Below are positions 14,563 through 22,579 of a DNA stretch of 36,096 nt, piece after piece. Origin of the DNA: Yinghuangia elevatio (GTDB taxonomy: Bacteria > Actinomycetota > Actinomycetes > Streptomycetales > Streptomycetaceae); the NCBI RefSeq assembly GCF_040649515.1, contig NZ_JBEZFP010000099.1, forward strand, positions 1 through 36,096, in the 5' to 3' direction. The notes beneath the pieces are model-generated. The model did no database searches and was not told where the DNA came from. It saw nothing but the letters and a program-made list of their open reading frames with translations. A program made the position numbers and the translations under genes. Each line of letters begins with the position of its first letter. The stretch's first letter is position 1.

Positions 14563-16266
14563 TCAGGCGCAGCGGACGTCCGCGCCGGGCAGCGTCCCGT
14601 CGAGGAGGTGGCGGTCGACGGCGCGGTCCACGCAGGCGTTCTGCCGGTAGATCGCGACGTGGCCGTCGCCGTTGTACGTCACCAGCCGCGAGGCGGGCAG
14701 CTGCCCGCGGACCCGGGGTGCGGCGACGTGCGGTGTGGCGGGGTCGCGGGTGGTGCTGACCAGCAGCATCCCGGGCAGGCGCGTGCCGTCCAGCGGCGTG
14801 GCCAGGTCCGGTCCGGGGGCTGCGCAGTCCGCCGCCCAGCTCCACACCACCGACGGGCCGAGCACCGGCGCGGTCGCGGTGATCTCGCGGCCCAGGCGGG
14901 CGGCCTCCTGGGCGGAGAGGAAGCGGCCGTCGGCGCAGTTGATCTCGAAGTAGCCGTCCAGGGAGGAGTCCGCGTACGCGCCGTCGTCGCCGCGGTCGGC
15001 GTAGGAGTCGAACGCGCCGATCATCGGCGCGGCGTCGCCGCGGGCGAGTGCCGCGACGAGTGTGCGCAGCCTGGGCCACTGGGCGGGGTGGTAGAGGTAG
15101 CCGCAGACCACGGTCGAGGCCATGGCCTCGTCGAGGGTGCGCCCGCCGGCGCGGGCGGGGGTGTCGCTCAGCTTGTCGAGCATGGCGCGCATCTGCCGGG
15201 CGGCGGCGTCGGCGTCGCCGGTGAACGGGCAGCCGGCCCTGCCGATGCAGTCCGCCGCGAACGCCCGGAACGCGGCGTCGAATCCCTGCGCCTGCTCGCG
15301 GGCGAGTGCGGTGCGGTCGGAGGCGGGGTCGAGGAGCCCGTCCAGGACGAAGCGGCCGACGCGGTCCGGGTGCCGGTCGGCGTAGCGGGCGCCGAGGTAG
15401 GTGCCGTACGAGGTGCCGATGTAGTTGAGGCGTTCGTCGCCGAGGACGCCGCGCAGTATGTCCATGTCGTCGGCGGCCTCGCTGGTCCCGAGGTGCGGGA
15501 GCAGGTCGCCCATGCGCGCGGCGCAGCTCCGGCCGAAGTCCTTGAGGACCGCGGCGGCCGCGTCGACGGCGGCGGCGTCGCGTGGGGTGGGGTCGATGGA
15601 CTGGAGGCGGTCCATGAGGGGCCCGTCGGCGCACACGACGGGGGTGCTGTCGCCGGTGCCGCGCGGGTCGAACCCGACGATGTCGTAGCGCGCGGCGAGG
15701 GTGGGCTTGGAGTCGGCGAGGTTGACCACGGTGTCGCGTACGCCGCTGCCGGGGCCGCCCGGGTTGGTCGCGAGGCTGCCGATGCGTGCGGACGCGGGGC
15801 CGGTGGCGGGCATCCGGTAGACGGCGATCTCGGTGGTCTTGGCGGCGGGGTCGGCGTAGTCGAGGGGGACGCGCAGGCGGGCGCACTGGAGTCCGCGGTC
15901 GGCGCCGCGCTGGATCGGGTCGGCGGGGCAGGGCTTCCAGGTGGGCTTTTGGGCGTAGAAGTCCTTGAGCGCGGGGTCGGCGGCGCCGCGCGGGGCCGCG
16001 GTCGCGGGTGCCGGGGGTGCGGCGGGGTCCGGCTGCCCGCTTGCGGTGCCGGTGCCCGGGGTGCTGTCCGCGCCGCCTGTGCCGTTGCCGGGGCCGGTGG
16101 AGGAACCCGCGGAGGGGGCGGCGGGCTTGGTGTCGGCGGCGTTGCCGGTCGCGCGGCCGTTGTCGGAGCTGCATCCGGCCGCGACGAGAGCGGCGGCGAC
16201 GAGTGGGACGGCTATGCGGGCGGTCGCGGGGACGCGGGCGGCTTTCACGCGGCCAAGGGGTATCAC
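14563..16266 (-). CDS. Secreted alpha/beta-hydrolase, tripeptidyl aminopeptidase (SlpD/SlpE-like) lipoprotein
   Basis: 567 residues. Signal peptide with lipobox VAAG-C (Cys32), then a long Gly/Pro/Ala-rich linker to about residue 95. The catalytic triad is visible: nucleophile Ser286 in GTSYG, Asp508 in STTRDPATP and His536 in NGDGHV. The oxyanion region NPGGPGSG sits near 170. The C-terminal TAP-like domain is present. Such cell-surface enzymes of Streptomyces cut N-terminal tripeptides or process secreted peptides. GTG 16266 is used; another in-frame GTG at 16248 is possible. Divergent from pirin across 133 bp. Confidence 0.9.
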   Translation of the reverse strand: MIPLGRVKAARVPATARIAVPLVAAALVAAGCSSDNGRATGNAADTKPAAPSAGSSTGPGNGTGGADSTPGTGTASGQPDPAAPPAPATAAPRGAADPALKDFYAQKPTWKPCPADPIQRGADRGLQCARLRVPLDYADPAAKTTEIAVYRMPATGPASARIGSLATNPGGPGSGVRDTVVNLADSKPTLAARYDIVGFDPRGTGDSTPVVCADGPLMDRLQSIDPTPRDAAAVDAAAAVLKDFGRSCAARMGDLLPHLGTSEAADDMDILRGVLGDERLNYIGTSYGTYLGARYADRHPDRVGRFVLDGLLDPASDRTALAREQAQGFDAAFRAFAADCIGRAGCPFTGDADAAARQMRAMLDKLSDTPARAGGRTLDEAMASTVVCGYLYHPAQWPRLRTLVAALARGDAAPMIGAFDSYADRGDDGAYADSSLDGYFEINCADGRFLSAQEAARLGREITATAPVLGPSVVWSWAADCAAPGPDLATPLDGTRLPGMLLVSTTRDPATPHVAAPRVRGQLPASRLVTYNGDGHVAIYRQNACVDRAVDRHLLDGTLPGADVRCA

Positions 16267-16353
16267 ACGGTTGGTGGTTCGGGGAGGGGCGGGGTGCGGA
16301 GGGGCGGGGGTGCCGAGCGTCCCCGCGGAATAGCGGCACCCACAGCCCAGTTA

Positions 16354-16369
16354 TGTTGATCGTTCAACA
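16354..16369. promoter_or_regulatory. Inverted repeat TGTTGA-N4-TCAACA upstream of pirin
   Basis: TGTTGA (16354-16359) and TCAACA (16364-16369) are perfect complements around TCGT. The site lies 31 bp before the pirin start in a short AT-richer patch. It looks like the operator of a dimeric regulator, possibly MarR type, but no regulator gene adjoins it. Confidence 0.5.
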
Positions 16370-16399
16370 ATATGGAGTCCGTGAGCAGATGGAGGCGCG

Positions 16400-17320
16400 A
16401 TGACCACGCAGACCCCGACCCCGACCGCGCGCCGGGTGGCGGCGGTGGCCGACCGTCGCATCGTCGGCCCGGACGCCCAGGTCGACAACAAGGCCCTCGT
16501 CCTCGAACCCGGCAGGCCGGCGCGCCACGACCCGTTCCTGCTGCTGGCCGAGGACTGGTTCAGCACGGTGGGGTTCGACTGGCATCCGCACCGCGGCCAG
16601 GAGACCGTCACGCTCGTCCTCGAAGGCCGCGCCGAGCACCGCGACAACCGCGGCGGACACGGCGTCCTCGGGCCGGGCGACGCGCAGTGGATGACCGCCG
16701 GACGCGGCCTGTTCCACGCCGAGAAGGCGTACCGCGGCGAGCCCGTCCACCTGCTCCAGCTGTGGATCAACCTGCCCGCCGCACACAAGATGGACGAGCC
16801 GCGCTACCAGGACCTGCGCGCCGACGCGATGCCGGTGCGCCGCGAGGAGGGGGTCGAGGTACGCGTCTTCTCCGGCCGCTCCGGCGACGCGGTCGGCCCG
16901 GCCGTCAACGTCGTCCCGGTGACCATGGCCGACGCGGTCCTTCAGCCGGGCGCCGGATACCCGCAGGAGGTCCCCGCGGACCAGAACGGCTTCGCGTACG
17001 TCGTCTCCGGCTCCGGCCGCTTCGGCCCGGACCGTACCCCCGCCGAGGCGGGGCAGGTCGTCCATCTCGCGCCTGGCGAGCCCGCGACGGCCCCGGCCGC
17101 GACGGGCGCAAGCGGGAGTGAGAGCGAGAGTGGCCCGGCGTACGGCGTGCTCGACGTCGAGGCCGGCGACGAGGGGCTGCGGTTCGTGCTGTGGACGGGC
17201 CGACCGGTCCGCGAACCGGTCGCGCACTACGGGCCGTTCGTGATGAACACCCGCCGCGAACTGGAGCAGGCGGTCGCCGACATGCAGGCAGGGGCGTTCG
17301 GCGAGATCCCGACCGACTGA
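16400..17320 (+). CDS. Pirin family protein
   Basis: 306 residues, the usual pirin size, with two cupin barrels. The N-terminal barrel holds the metal site: FDWHPHRGQETVTLVLEG gives two histidines and a glutamate nearby, and GRGLFHAEKAY gives another histidine. WINLPAAHKMDEPRYQ is a pirin signature. Bacterial pirins bind Fe and can oxidise quercetin or modulate metabolic enzymes; the role here is open. GGAGG (16390-16394) lies just before ATG 16400. About 20 residues of low-complexity Ala/Ser/Glu interrupt the second barrel near residue 235. Confidence 0.93.
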   Translation: MTTQTPTPTARRVAAVADRRIVGPDAQVDNKALVLEPGRPARHDPFLLLAEDWFSTVGFDWHPHRGQETVTLVLEGRAEHRDNRGGHGVLGPGDAQWMTAGRGLFHAEKAYRGEPVHLLQLWINLPAAHKMDEPRYQDLRADAMPVRREEGVEVRVFSGRSGDAVGPAVNVVPVTMADAVLQPGAGYPQEVPADQNGFAYVVSGSGRFGPDRTPAEAGQVVHLAPGEPATAPAATGASGSESESGPAYGVLDVEAGDEGLRFVLWTGRPVREPVAHYGPFVMNTRRELEQAVADMQAGAFGEIPTD

Positions 17321-17351
17321 TCCGACTGCGTAGTCCGAGCTCGTGGTTCGC

Positions 17352-17390
17352 GCGCGTGACCTGAGCACGTGACCTGAGCACGTGACCGGA
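17352..17390. repeat. 13-bp tandem repeat, three units
   Basis: GCGCGTGACCTGA, GCACGTGACCTGA and GCACGTGACCGGA follow one another 31 bp after the pirin stop. The last unit also forms the left arm of the hairpin at 17381. The gap 17321-17652 otherwise holds two hairpins and a repeated 11-mer (ACACGCATGTA at 17457-17467 and 17474-17484). Confidence 0.85.
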
Positions 17391-17408
17391 TCACCGGGCC
17401 CGGTCACG
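17381..17408. terminator. Hairpin after pirin, 9-bp stem
   Basis: CGTGACCGG (17381-17389) pairs perfectly with CCGGTCACG (17400-17408) around a 10-base loop. It is the first of two hairpins after the pirin gene. Confidence 0.55.
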
Positions 17409-17427
17409 CGCCGACAGGGCGGCCAGA

Positions 17428-17459
17428 TGTGGGCGGTGCGTCGCAACGCACCGCCCACA
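17428..17459. terminator. Strong hairpin terminator, 14-bp perfect stem
   Basis: TGTGGGCGGTGCGT (17428-17441) pairs at all 14 positions with 17446-17459, leaving a CGCA loop. Very stable, with no gene inside. It probably ends transcription from pirin before the LRR gene. Confidence 0.8.
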
Positions 17460-17652
17460 CGCATGTAGGTCCAACACGCATGTACTACGCCCCACACACG
17501 CGTCCGCCACGCCGCACCCGGCGCCGCCGCCGTCCGCGGCCCGGCGCCCGCTAGCGTTGGGCGCAGCGGCGACAGCGCACCGCCCGCCTACCTACCTACC
17601 CGCCTGCTGCCTGCGGGCCGCGCCGACGCACCGCACGGAGACCCGCACCACC

Positions 17653-18405
17653 ATGAGTGACACACGAGCCGACGACCGAGCTGCCGTACGTGTACTGGAC
17701 CTGTGGCGCCACCGCCTCGGCGCCGTCCCCGAGGCGCTTTGGGCGCGCACCGACTGGACCACCGTCGTCCTGGCCGAGAACGATCTCACCGAAGTCCCGC
17801 CCGGCTTCGCCCGCATGACGGCGCTCCGCACCCTCGATCTCGGGCACAACACGCTCACCCGTCTCCCGGACGACATCGGCGACCTGCCCGCCCTGACCGA
17901 CTTCCTCTACGTGCACGACAACCGCCTGCGCGAACTCCCCGACACGCTCGGCCACCTGAACCGCCTGCGCTACCTCAACGCCGGCGACAACCCCCTCACC
18001 CGGCTCCCGGACACTCTCGGCCACATGACCTCGCTCGTCGAACTCCGCGCCGAGAACTGCCGCCTCACCACCCTCCCGGCCACCCTCGGCGGCCTCCGCG
18101 CCCTCCGGGAACTGCACCTGCGCGGCAACCGCCTCAGCAACCTCCCCGAGTCCGCCGCGCACCTCGCCGACCTGCGGCAGCTGGACCTGCGCGGCAACGC
18201 CCTCACCGAGGTCCCCGCGGCCGTCGCCGCCCTCCCCCGCCTGCGCCACCTCGACCTCCGGGCCAACCACATCACCCATGTGCCCGACTGGGTGGCCCAA
18301 CTCCCCCGCTTGGAGAAGCTCGACCTGCGCTGGAACGCCCCCTCCGCGGCACCGCACGACCTCGTCGACACCCTGGAACGCCGCGGGTGCGCGGTCCTGC
18401 GCTGA
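17653..18405 (+). CDS. Leucine-rich repeat protein
   Basis: 250 residues made almost wholly of LRRs, about nine units of 23 residues with the pattern LPDTLGHLNRLRYLNAGDNPLTRLP. No signal peptide, membrane segment or extra catalytic domain is seen, so it is probably cytoplasmic and a protein-binding scaffold. ATG 17653 has GGAG at 17637-17640, twelve bases upstream; the frame extends to 17557 but without better evidence. Partner unknown. The MocR gene follows 74 bases later on the same strand but seems to have its own promoter. Confidence 0.88.
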   Translation: MSDTRADDRAAVRVLDLWRHRLGAVPEALWARTDWTTVVLAENDLTEVPPGFARMTALRTLDLGHNTLTRLPDDIGDLPALTDFLYVHDNRLRELPDTLGHLNRLRYLNAGDNPLTRLPDTLGHMTSLVELRAENCRLTTLPATLGGLRALRELHLRGNRLSNLPESAAHLADLRQLDLRGNALTEVPAAVAALPRLRHLDLRANHITHVPDWVAQLPRLEKLDLRWNAPSAAPHDLVDTLERRGCAVLR

Positions 18406-18479
18406 CCACCCCGGCGGCCACTCCATCGCCCACCCCCGCCGACCGCCCGCAGGTGCCGCGGCGCGCGTAGGGTCGGCGG

Positions 18480-19937
18480 ATGGCCGAAACACACGGAACC
18501 GGGCTGGATCTGCACCTCGACGTGACCCGCGGGCCCGGCGTCGGACGCGCCCTGGCCGCGGCGCTGCGCGACGCCGTACGCTCCGGCCGGCTCGCCGCCG
18601 GCACCCGGCTCCCCGGCACCCGCACCCTCGCCGCCGACCTCGGCATCGCCCGCGGCACGGCCGTCGAGGCGTACAGCTGCCTGATCGCCGAAGGGTGGCT
18701 GACCGGGACCACCGGAGCCGCCACTCGCGTCGCCGAACTCCCCGCGGGGCTCCCGCCCACAAGCCCCGAACCCCGCTCGCCACGCGACGCACTTCAAGGC
18801 GTGGTGCAGGGCGGCGCGCCGCACGCGACATCTCTCGCGCCCGTACCCGGCCGTCCCTCGATCGACCTGCGCCCCGGCCGCCCGGACCTCAGCTCGTTCC
18901 CGCGCACGCGCTGGGCCTCCGCCGTACGCCGCGCGCTCGCCTCCGCCCCCGACAGCGCCTGGGACTACGGGGACCCGGCCGGGCAACCCCGGCTGCGGGC
19001 GGCGGTCGCCGCGTACACCGCCCGCACCCGAGGCGTACGCGCGGACGCCGACTCCGTCGTCATCACCGCCGGGTTCGCCCACGCCCTCGCCGTCCTCGGA
19101 CGCGCCTTGCACGGCACCGGAGTCCGGCGCGTCGCCGCCGAGGACCCCGGCCTCGCCCGGCACCGCGACCTGTTGCGCGCCGCCGGACTGCACGTCGCGC
19201 CGCTGCGCGTCGACGACGCGGGCGCCGACCCGGACGACCTCGCCGACGGCGTCGGCGCCGCCCTGCTCACCCCCGCCCACCAGCACCCCCGCGGCGTGGT
19301 CCTGGCCCCGCGCCGCCGCGCCGCGTTCCTCGACCTCGCCCGCCGCCGCCACCTGTACCTCGTCGAGGACGACTACGACGGCGAGTTCCGCTACGACCGC
19401 CAACCCGTCGGCGCGATGCAGGCGCACGCACCCGACCGCGTCGTGTACGCCGGAAGCGCCAGCAAGGCGCTGGCCCCCGGCATGCGCCTGGGCTGGCTGG
19501 CCGTACCGCCCGCACTGCGCGAACCGGTGCTGCGCGCGGTCGCCGAACTCGGCGCGGAACCCCCGGCCGTCGACCAGCTCGCCTTCGCCGACCTCCTCGA
19601 ACGCGGCGACTACGACCGGCACATCCGGCAGGCGCGCCTGGCGTACCGGCGCCGCCGCGCGGACCTCGCGGCCCGGCTCCCGCACCCGCTGGGCGGCGTC
19701 CCCGCGGGACTGCACACCCTCGTCCCGGTCGAATCCGCCGAGGAGGAACGGCGGTTGACGGATACGGCACGGCACGCCGGACTGGTCCTGCACGGCCTGC
19801 ACACCGCGGGGTACTGGCACGAGCCGTCCGACGCCCACCCGGCCGCACTCGTCGTCGGGTACGCCACCCCGCCCCCACACACCTGGCGCAGCGCCCTGGA
19901 CACCCTGACCAACCTCCTGGCCCCCACCACCCCATAG
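18480..19937 (+). CDS. MocR-family GntR/aminotransferase regulator (PdxR-like)
   Basis: 485 residues. The GntR winged helix is at the N terminus (RALAAALRDAVRSGRLAAGTRLP, GIARGTAVEAYSCLIAEGWL). The aminotransferase domain follows, with WDYGDPAGQPRLRAAVAAY, LVEDDYDGEFRYD and the PLP lysine in GSASKALAPGMRLGW. The sequence resembles PdxR-like MocR proteins of actinomycetes, but no pdx gene adjoins, so the target is unknown. TAGGGT at 18468-18473 lies exactly six bases before ATG 18480, so the transcript is probably leaderless and not co-transcribed with the LRR gene. Confidence 0.92.
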   Translation: MAETHGTGLDLHLDVTRGPGVGRALAAALRDAVRSGRLAAGTRLPGTRTLAADLGIARGTAVEAYSCLIAEGWLTGTTGAATRVAELPAGLPPTSPEPRSPRDALQGVVQGGAPHATSLAPVPGRPSIDLRPGRPDLSSFPRTRWASAVRRALASAPDSAWDYGDPAGQPRLRAAVAAYTARTRGVRADADSVVITAGFAHALAVLGRALHGTGVRRVAAEDPGLARHRDLLRAAGLHVAPLRVDDAGADPDDLADGVGAALLTPAHQHPRGVVLAPRRRAAFLDLARRRHLYLVEDDYDGEFRYDRQPVGAMQAHAPDRVVYAGSASKALAPGMRLGWLAVPPALREPVLRAVAELGAEPPAVDQLAFADLLERGDYDRHIRQARLAYRRRRADLAARLPHPLGGVPAGLHTLVPVESAEEERRLTDTARHAGLVLHGLHTAGYWHEPSDAHPAALVVGYATPPPHTWRSALDTLTNLLAPTTP

Positions 19938-20043
19938 GCCCTGACCCTGCCGGCCCGCCCGAACCTGGCCCAGTCAATCGCCCAGGCCGCCCGGGCGTGC
20001 GTCCCTCGGCGGCTCCATCTTCGACCGACGCGGGCAACTGCTC

Positions 20044-21018
20044 TCAGGGGGACGCCGTGTAGCGGGTGGCGATCGCGGCGGCCCGGTCGCGCAGGGAGTC
20101 GCGCAGCCACTGCGGGGCGAGGGCTTCCGCGCCCGGCGCGAGCTGCCACAGCGCCCATTCCGCGTGCCGCGCGTCCTGGAAGGCCACTTCCATCCGCAGA
20201 CGCCCGTCCGCGTCGGCCTCCTCGGCGAGGACCGCCAACGCGGTGCCGACCAGCTCCGCCCGCCGCGCCGGGTCCACCCGTACCCGCACGGTGACCTGGT
20301 CGCCGCCGGTGCGGAACCGCGTGCTGCGCTCCCGCCACGCCCGGTCCAGGTCCACCCGGTCCGGGCGCTGCGCCGGTTCGTCGAGTTCCTCGGCGGCCAG
20401 GATCCGCGAGAGCCGGTACGTGCGTTCCTCCCCGGACCGGGTGGCCAGCAGGTAGCCCTGGTCCCGGACCGTCACCAGGCCGACCGGGTCCACGGTCCGC
20501 CACTTCGGGGCCTGGTCCACGGCCGCGTAGCGGATCCGCAGCCGGTGTCCGGCGAACACCGCGCGCCGGACCTCGGCCACCACGGCGTCCGGCGGCTCCT
20601 CGACGTCCCGACGCCGCGCTAGCAGGTCGGTCTCGGGGTCGATCAGCAGGCGTTGGGCGGCGCCGGCCGCGGTGGTCCGATAGCTCTCCGGCAGCGCGTC
20701 CACGACCTTGAGCATCGCCGAGGCGAGCGCCGACCCGAGGCCGAACACCTGGGCGCCGCGCCTCGACCCGGCGACCACCAGGGCAAGCGCCTCGTCGTGG
20801 TTCAGCCCGGTCAGCTCGGTCCGGAAGCCGGGCAGCAGCGCGAAGCCGCCGTGCCGCCCGCGTTCGGCGAACACCGGCACGCCGGCCGCGGACAGCGCCT
20901 CGACGTCGCGCAGCACGGTGCGGGTGGACACCTCCAGCTCGCGGGCCAGCGCGGCCGCGGACAACCGGCCGTGCTGCCGCAGCAGCAGGACCAGGGAGAC
21001 CAACCGATCGGCGCGCAT
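20044..21018 (-). CDS. WYL-domain transcriptional regulator (YafY type)
   Basis: 324 residues. DeoR-like winged helix at the N terminus (RADRLVSLVLLLRQHGRLSAAALARELEVSTRTVLRDVEAL), WYL domain in the middle (RIRYAAVDQAPKWRTVDPVGLVTVRDQGYLLA), and a WCX C-terminal extension. WYL domains sense nucleotides, nucleic acids or small ligands. TAGAGT (21030-21025) is six bases from ATG 21018, so a leaderless transcript is predicted. It follows the epimerase gene on the same strand after 113 bases and may regulate that group. Confidence 0.92.
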   Translation of the reverse strand: MRADRLVSLVLLLRQHGRLSAAALARELEVSTRTVLRDVEALSAAGVPVFAERGRHGGFALLPGFRTELTGLNHDEALALVVAGSRRGAQVFGLGSALASAMLKVVDALPESYRTTAAGAAQRLLIDPETDLLARRRDVEEPPDAVVAEVRRAVFAGHRLRIRYAAVDQAPKWRTVDPVGLVTVRDQGYLLATRSGEERTYRLSRILAAEELDEPAQRPDRVDLDRAWRERSTRFRTGGDQVTVRVRVDPARRAELVGTALAVLAEEADADGRLRMEVAFQDARHAEWALWQLAPGAEALAPQWLRDSLRDRAAAIATRYTASP

Positions 21019-21131
21019 GCGACGACTCTAGGAGGGATGCACGACACCGGCTGCCATGGTCCGCCGGAAGGACTGGCGGCGCCACCCGCGGAGGCGGCCG
21101 CCGGGCCGTACGCCCTCGGCGGCCGCCGCGT

Positions 21132-22007
21132 TCACAGGGTGCGGAAGCCGGTACGCCACGACGCGTACTCCGGTTCCCAGCCCAAGTCCTTGCGCGCGTA
21201 GGCGTTGTCGGCACCGCGCGCCCAGCCCGTACGCCCTTCCGCCGCCCCTTCCGCGGACGGCAGCGGGGGCGACGGCGGGGGCGCGCCGACCGCGTCGCAG
21301 AACACCGGAACCCACTCTCGGGCCGCGGCCGGCTCGTCGTCGACCACGTTGGCGGTCGTCCCCGCCGGCCACCCCAGCGCGAGCGCCGCCACCCGCGCGG
21401 CGTCCGCGACATGGACGAAGCTGCCGACGTCCGCGTCGGCGGCCAGCTCTCCCGCCCGCGCCCGCTCGCCCGTCAACCCGTCGCGGGTGTACCAGGTGCC
21501 GGGGCCGTAGAGCAGCCCGTACCGCAGCACGACCCACTCCGGCAGCTCCCGCACCGCGCTCTCCAGCGCGACTGTCCCGGCGACGCTGGTCCCGCGCGGT
21601 TCCGGCGCGGCGGTGTCGAGCGGCGTGTCCTCGGCCGCGGGGTCGGGGCCCGCCTCGTACGCCCACGAGATGCTCTGCGCGACCACCCGCCGCACCCCGG
21701 AGGCCAGGGCGGCGTCGACGAGGTTGCGCGTACCGGCGGTCCGGATCCGGGCGTTCGCGGCCACGTCGCCCCGGCTCAGATCGGTGAGCTGGTGCATCAC
21801 TACGTCGGGGGATGCCGCGCGCAGCAGCCGCGCAAGGCCGGCCGCGTCGTAGACGTCCCCGAGCACGGGCGTGGCCCCGGCCGCGCGGACGGCCGCTGCG
21901 CCCGACTCGTGGCGCGTGAGCGCGGTGACCCGGTGGCCGTCTGCGACGAGAAGGGGGAGCAGCAGACGGCCGACGGCGCCGGTCGCGCCCGCGAGGAACA
22001 CGTGCAC
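21132..22007 (-). CDS. NAD-dependent epimerase/dehydratase family protein, atypical
   Basis: About 291 residues. The Rossmann motif GATGAVGRLLLPLL opens the protein, and VLGDVYDAAGLARLL gives the adenine-binding acidic turn. In typical extended SDRs a YxxxK pair follows; here that region reads AGTVALESAV and lacks it, so catalysis would differ. GTG 22007 has GGAGG seven bases upstream; GTG 22013 would overlap the cupin stop as GTGA but abuts the ribosome site. Tightly linked to the cupin gene, so both are probably one operon. Epimerase/oxidoreductase genes of this kind are known neighbours of ECF41 sigma factors. Confidence 0.85.
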   Translation of the reverse strand: MHVFLAGATGAVGRLLLPLLVADGHRVTALTRHESGAAAVRAAGATPVLGDVYDAAGLARLLRAASPDVVMHQLTDLSRGDVAANARIRTAGTRNLVDAALASGVRRVVAQSISWAYEAGPDPAAEDTPLDTAAPEPRGTSVAGTVALESAVRELPEWVVLRYGLLYGPGTWYTRDGLTGERARAGELAADADVGSFVHVADAARVAALALGWPAGTTANVVDDEPAAAREWVPVFCDAVGAPPPSPPLPSAEGAAEGRTGWARGADNAYARKDLGWEPEYASWRTGFRTL

Positions 22008-22009
22008 GG

Positions 22010-22411
22010 TCACTCCTCCCCGGCGTGAACGGCCGGACGCGGGGCCCGCAGCGCACGCCGCGCCCGCAGCTCCGCCTCGTCGACGAGCGTCAGCATCGGC
22101 TCGCCGGGAACGCCGAGCATGACCACGACGAAGCGCGTCCACCCGTCGGTCAGGTTGTTGCCCGCCTGGTAGTGGATCACGTCGCCGCCCGGCTCCCAGA
22201 ACGCCTCGCCCGCGCGGATCACCCGCTCCGGCTCCCCTTCGAGTTCGAACACCATCTCGCCTTCGAGGAGGTACCCGAACACCGGGCCGGTGTGCCGGTG
22301 CGGGGGCGTCCCGGGGTCCCCGGGCGGCAGTTCGATGGTCATGGTCATGGCCTCGGCACCGTTCGGGACGAACGGCGGCGTGACCTGCAGCAAGTGGTTG
22401 AGCGTCGTCAT
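22010..22411 (-). CDS. Cupin-domain protein
   Basis: 133 residues, a single cupin barrel: TPPHRHTGPVFGYLLEGEMVFELEG supplies the metal-ligand histidines of motif 1, and PGGDVIHYQAGN supplies motif 2. Such small cupins act as dioxygenases, isomerases or sensors. ATG 22411 is preceded by TAGCGT-N7, suggesting a leaderless start; the longer frame to 22573 would read through the operators. The stop is next to, or overlaps, the epimerase start. Confidence 0.88.
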   Translation of the reverse strand: MTTLNHLLQVTPPFVPNGAEAMTMTIELPPGDPGTPPHRHTGPVFGYLLEGEMVFELEGEPERVIRAGEAFWEPGGDVIHYQAGNNLTDGWTRFVVVMLGVPGEPMLTLVDEAELRARRALRAPRPAVHAGEE

Positions 22412-22418
22412 GCCCACG

Positions 22419-22480
22419 ACGCTACGCCCCGACCGGTCCATAAGACTGGACCGGTCAACGCCGGATTCTCTGGACCGGTT
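22419..22480 (-). promoter_or_regulatory. Cupin-epimerase promoter with three TGGACCGGTY boxes
   Basis: On the minus strand the -10-like TAGCGT (22424-22419) lies seven bases before the cupin ATG. Upstream, GACCGGTCCA (22431-22440) and TGGACCGGTC (22447-22456) form a perfect 10-bp inverted repeat with a 6-base spacer. A third copy, TGGACCGGTT, is at 22471-22480, 24 bp on. The sites cover the -35 region, so they should bind a dimeric regulator, perhaps cooperatively. Confidence 0.65.
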
Positions 22481-22579
22481 ACGGCACGCCGTCCCTGCCG
22501 ACGCACCGACCGGCCGCCCCCGAACCCACGCTCGGACCGGGCGGGCCGGGCGGACCGGGCCCGTCCCGGCCACGACCCC

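Noticed and set aside
22412..22573. N-terminal extension of the cupin frame
   Set aside because: It would translate through the three TGGACCGGTY operator boxes and adds Arg/Gly-rich sequence not seen in cupins.
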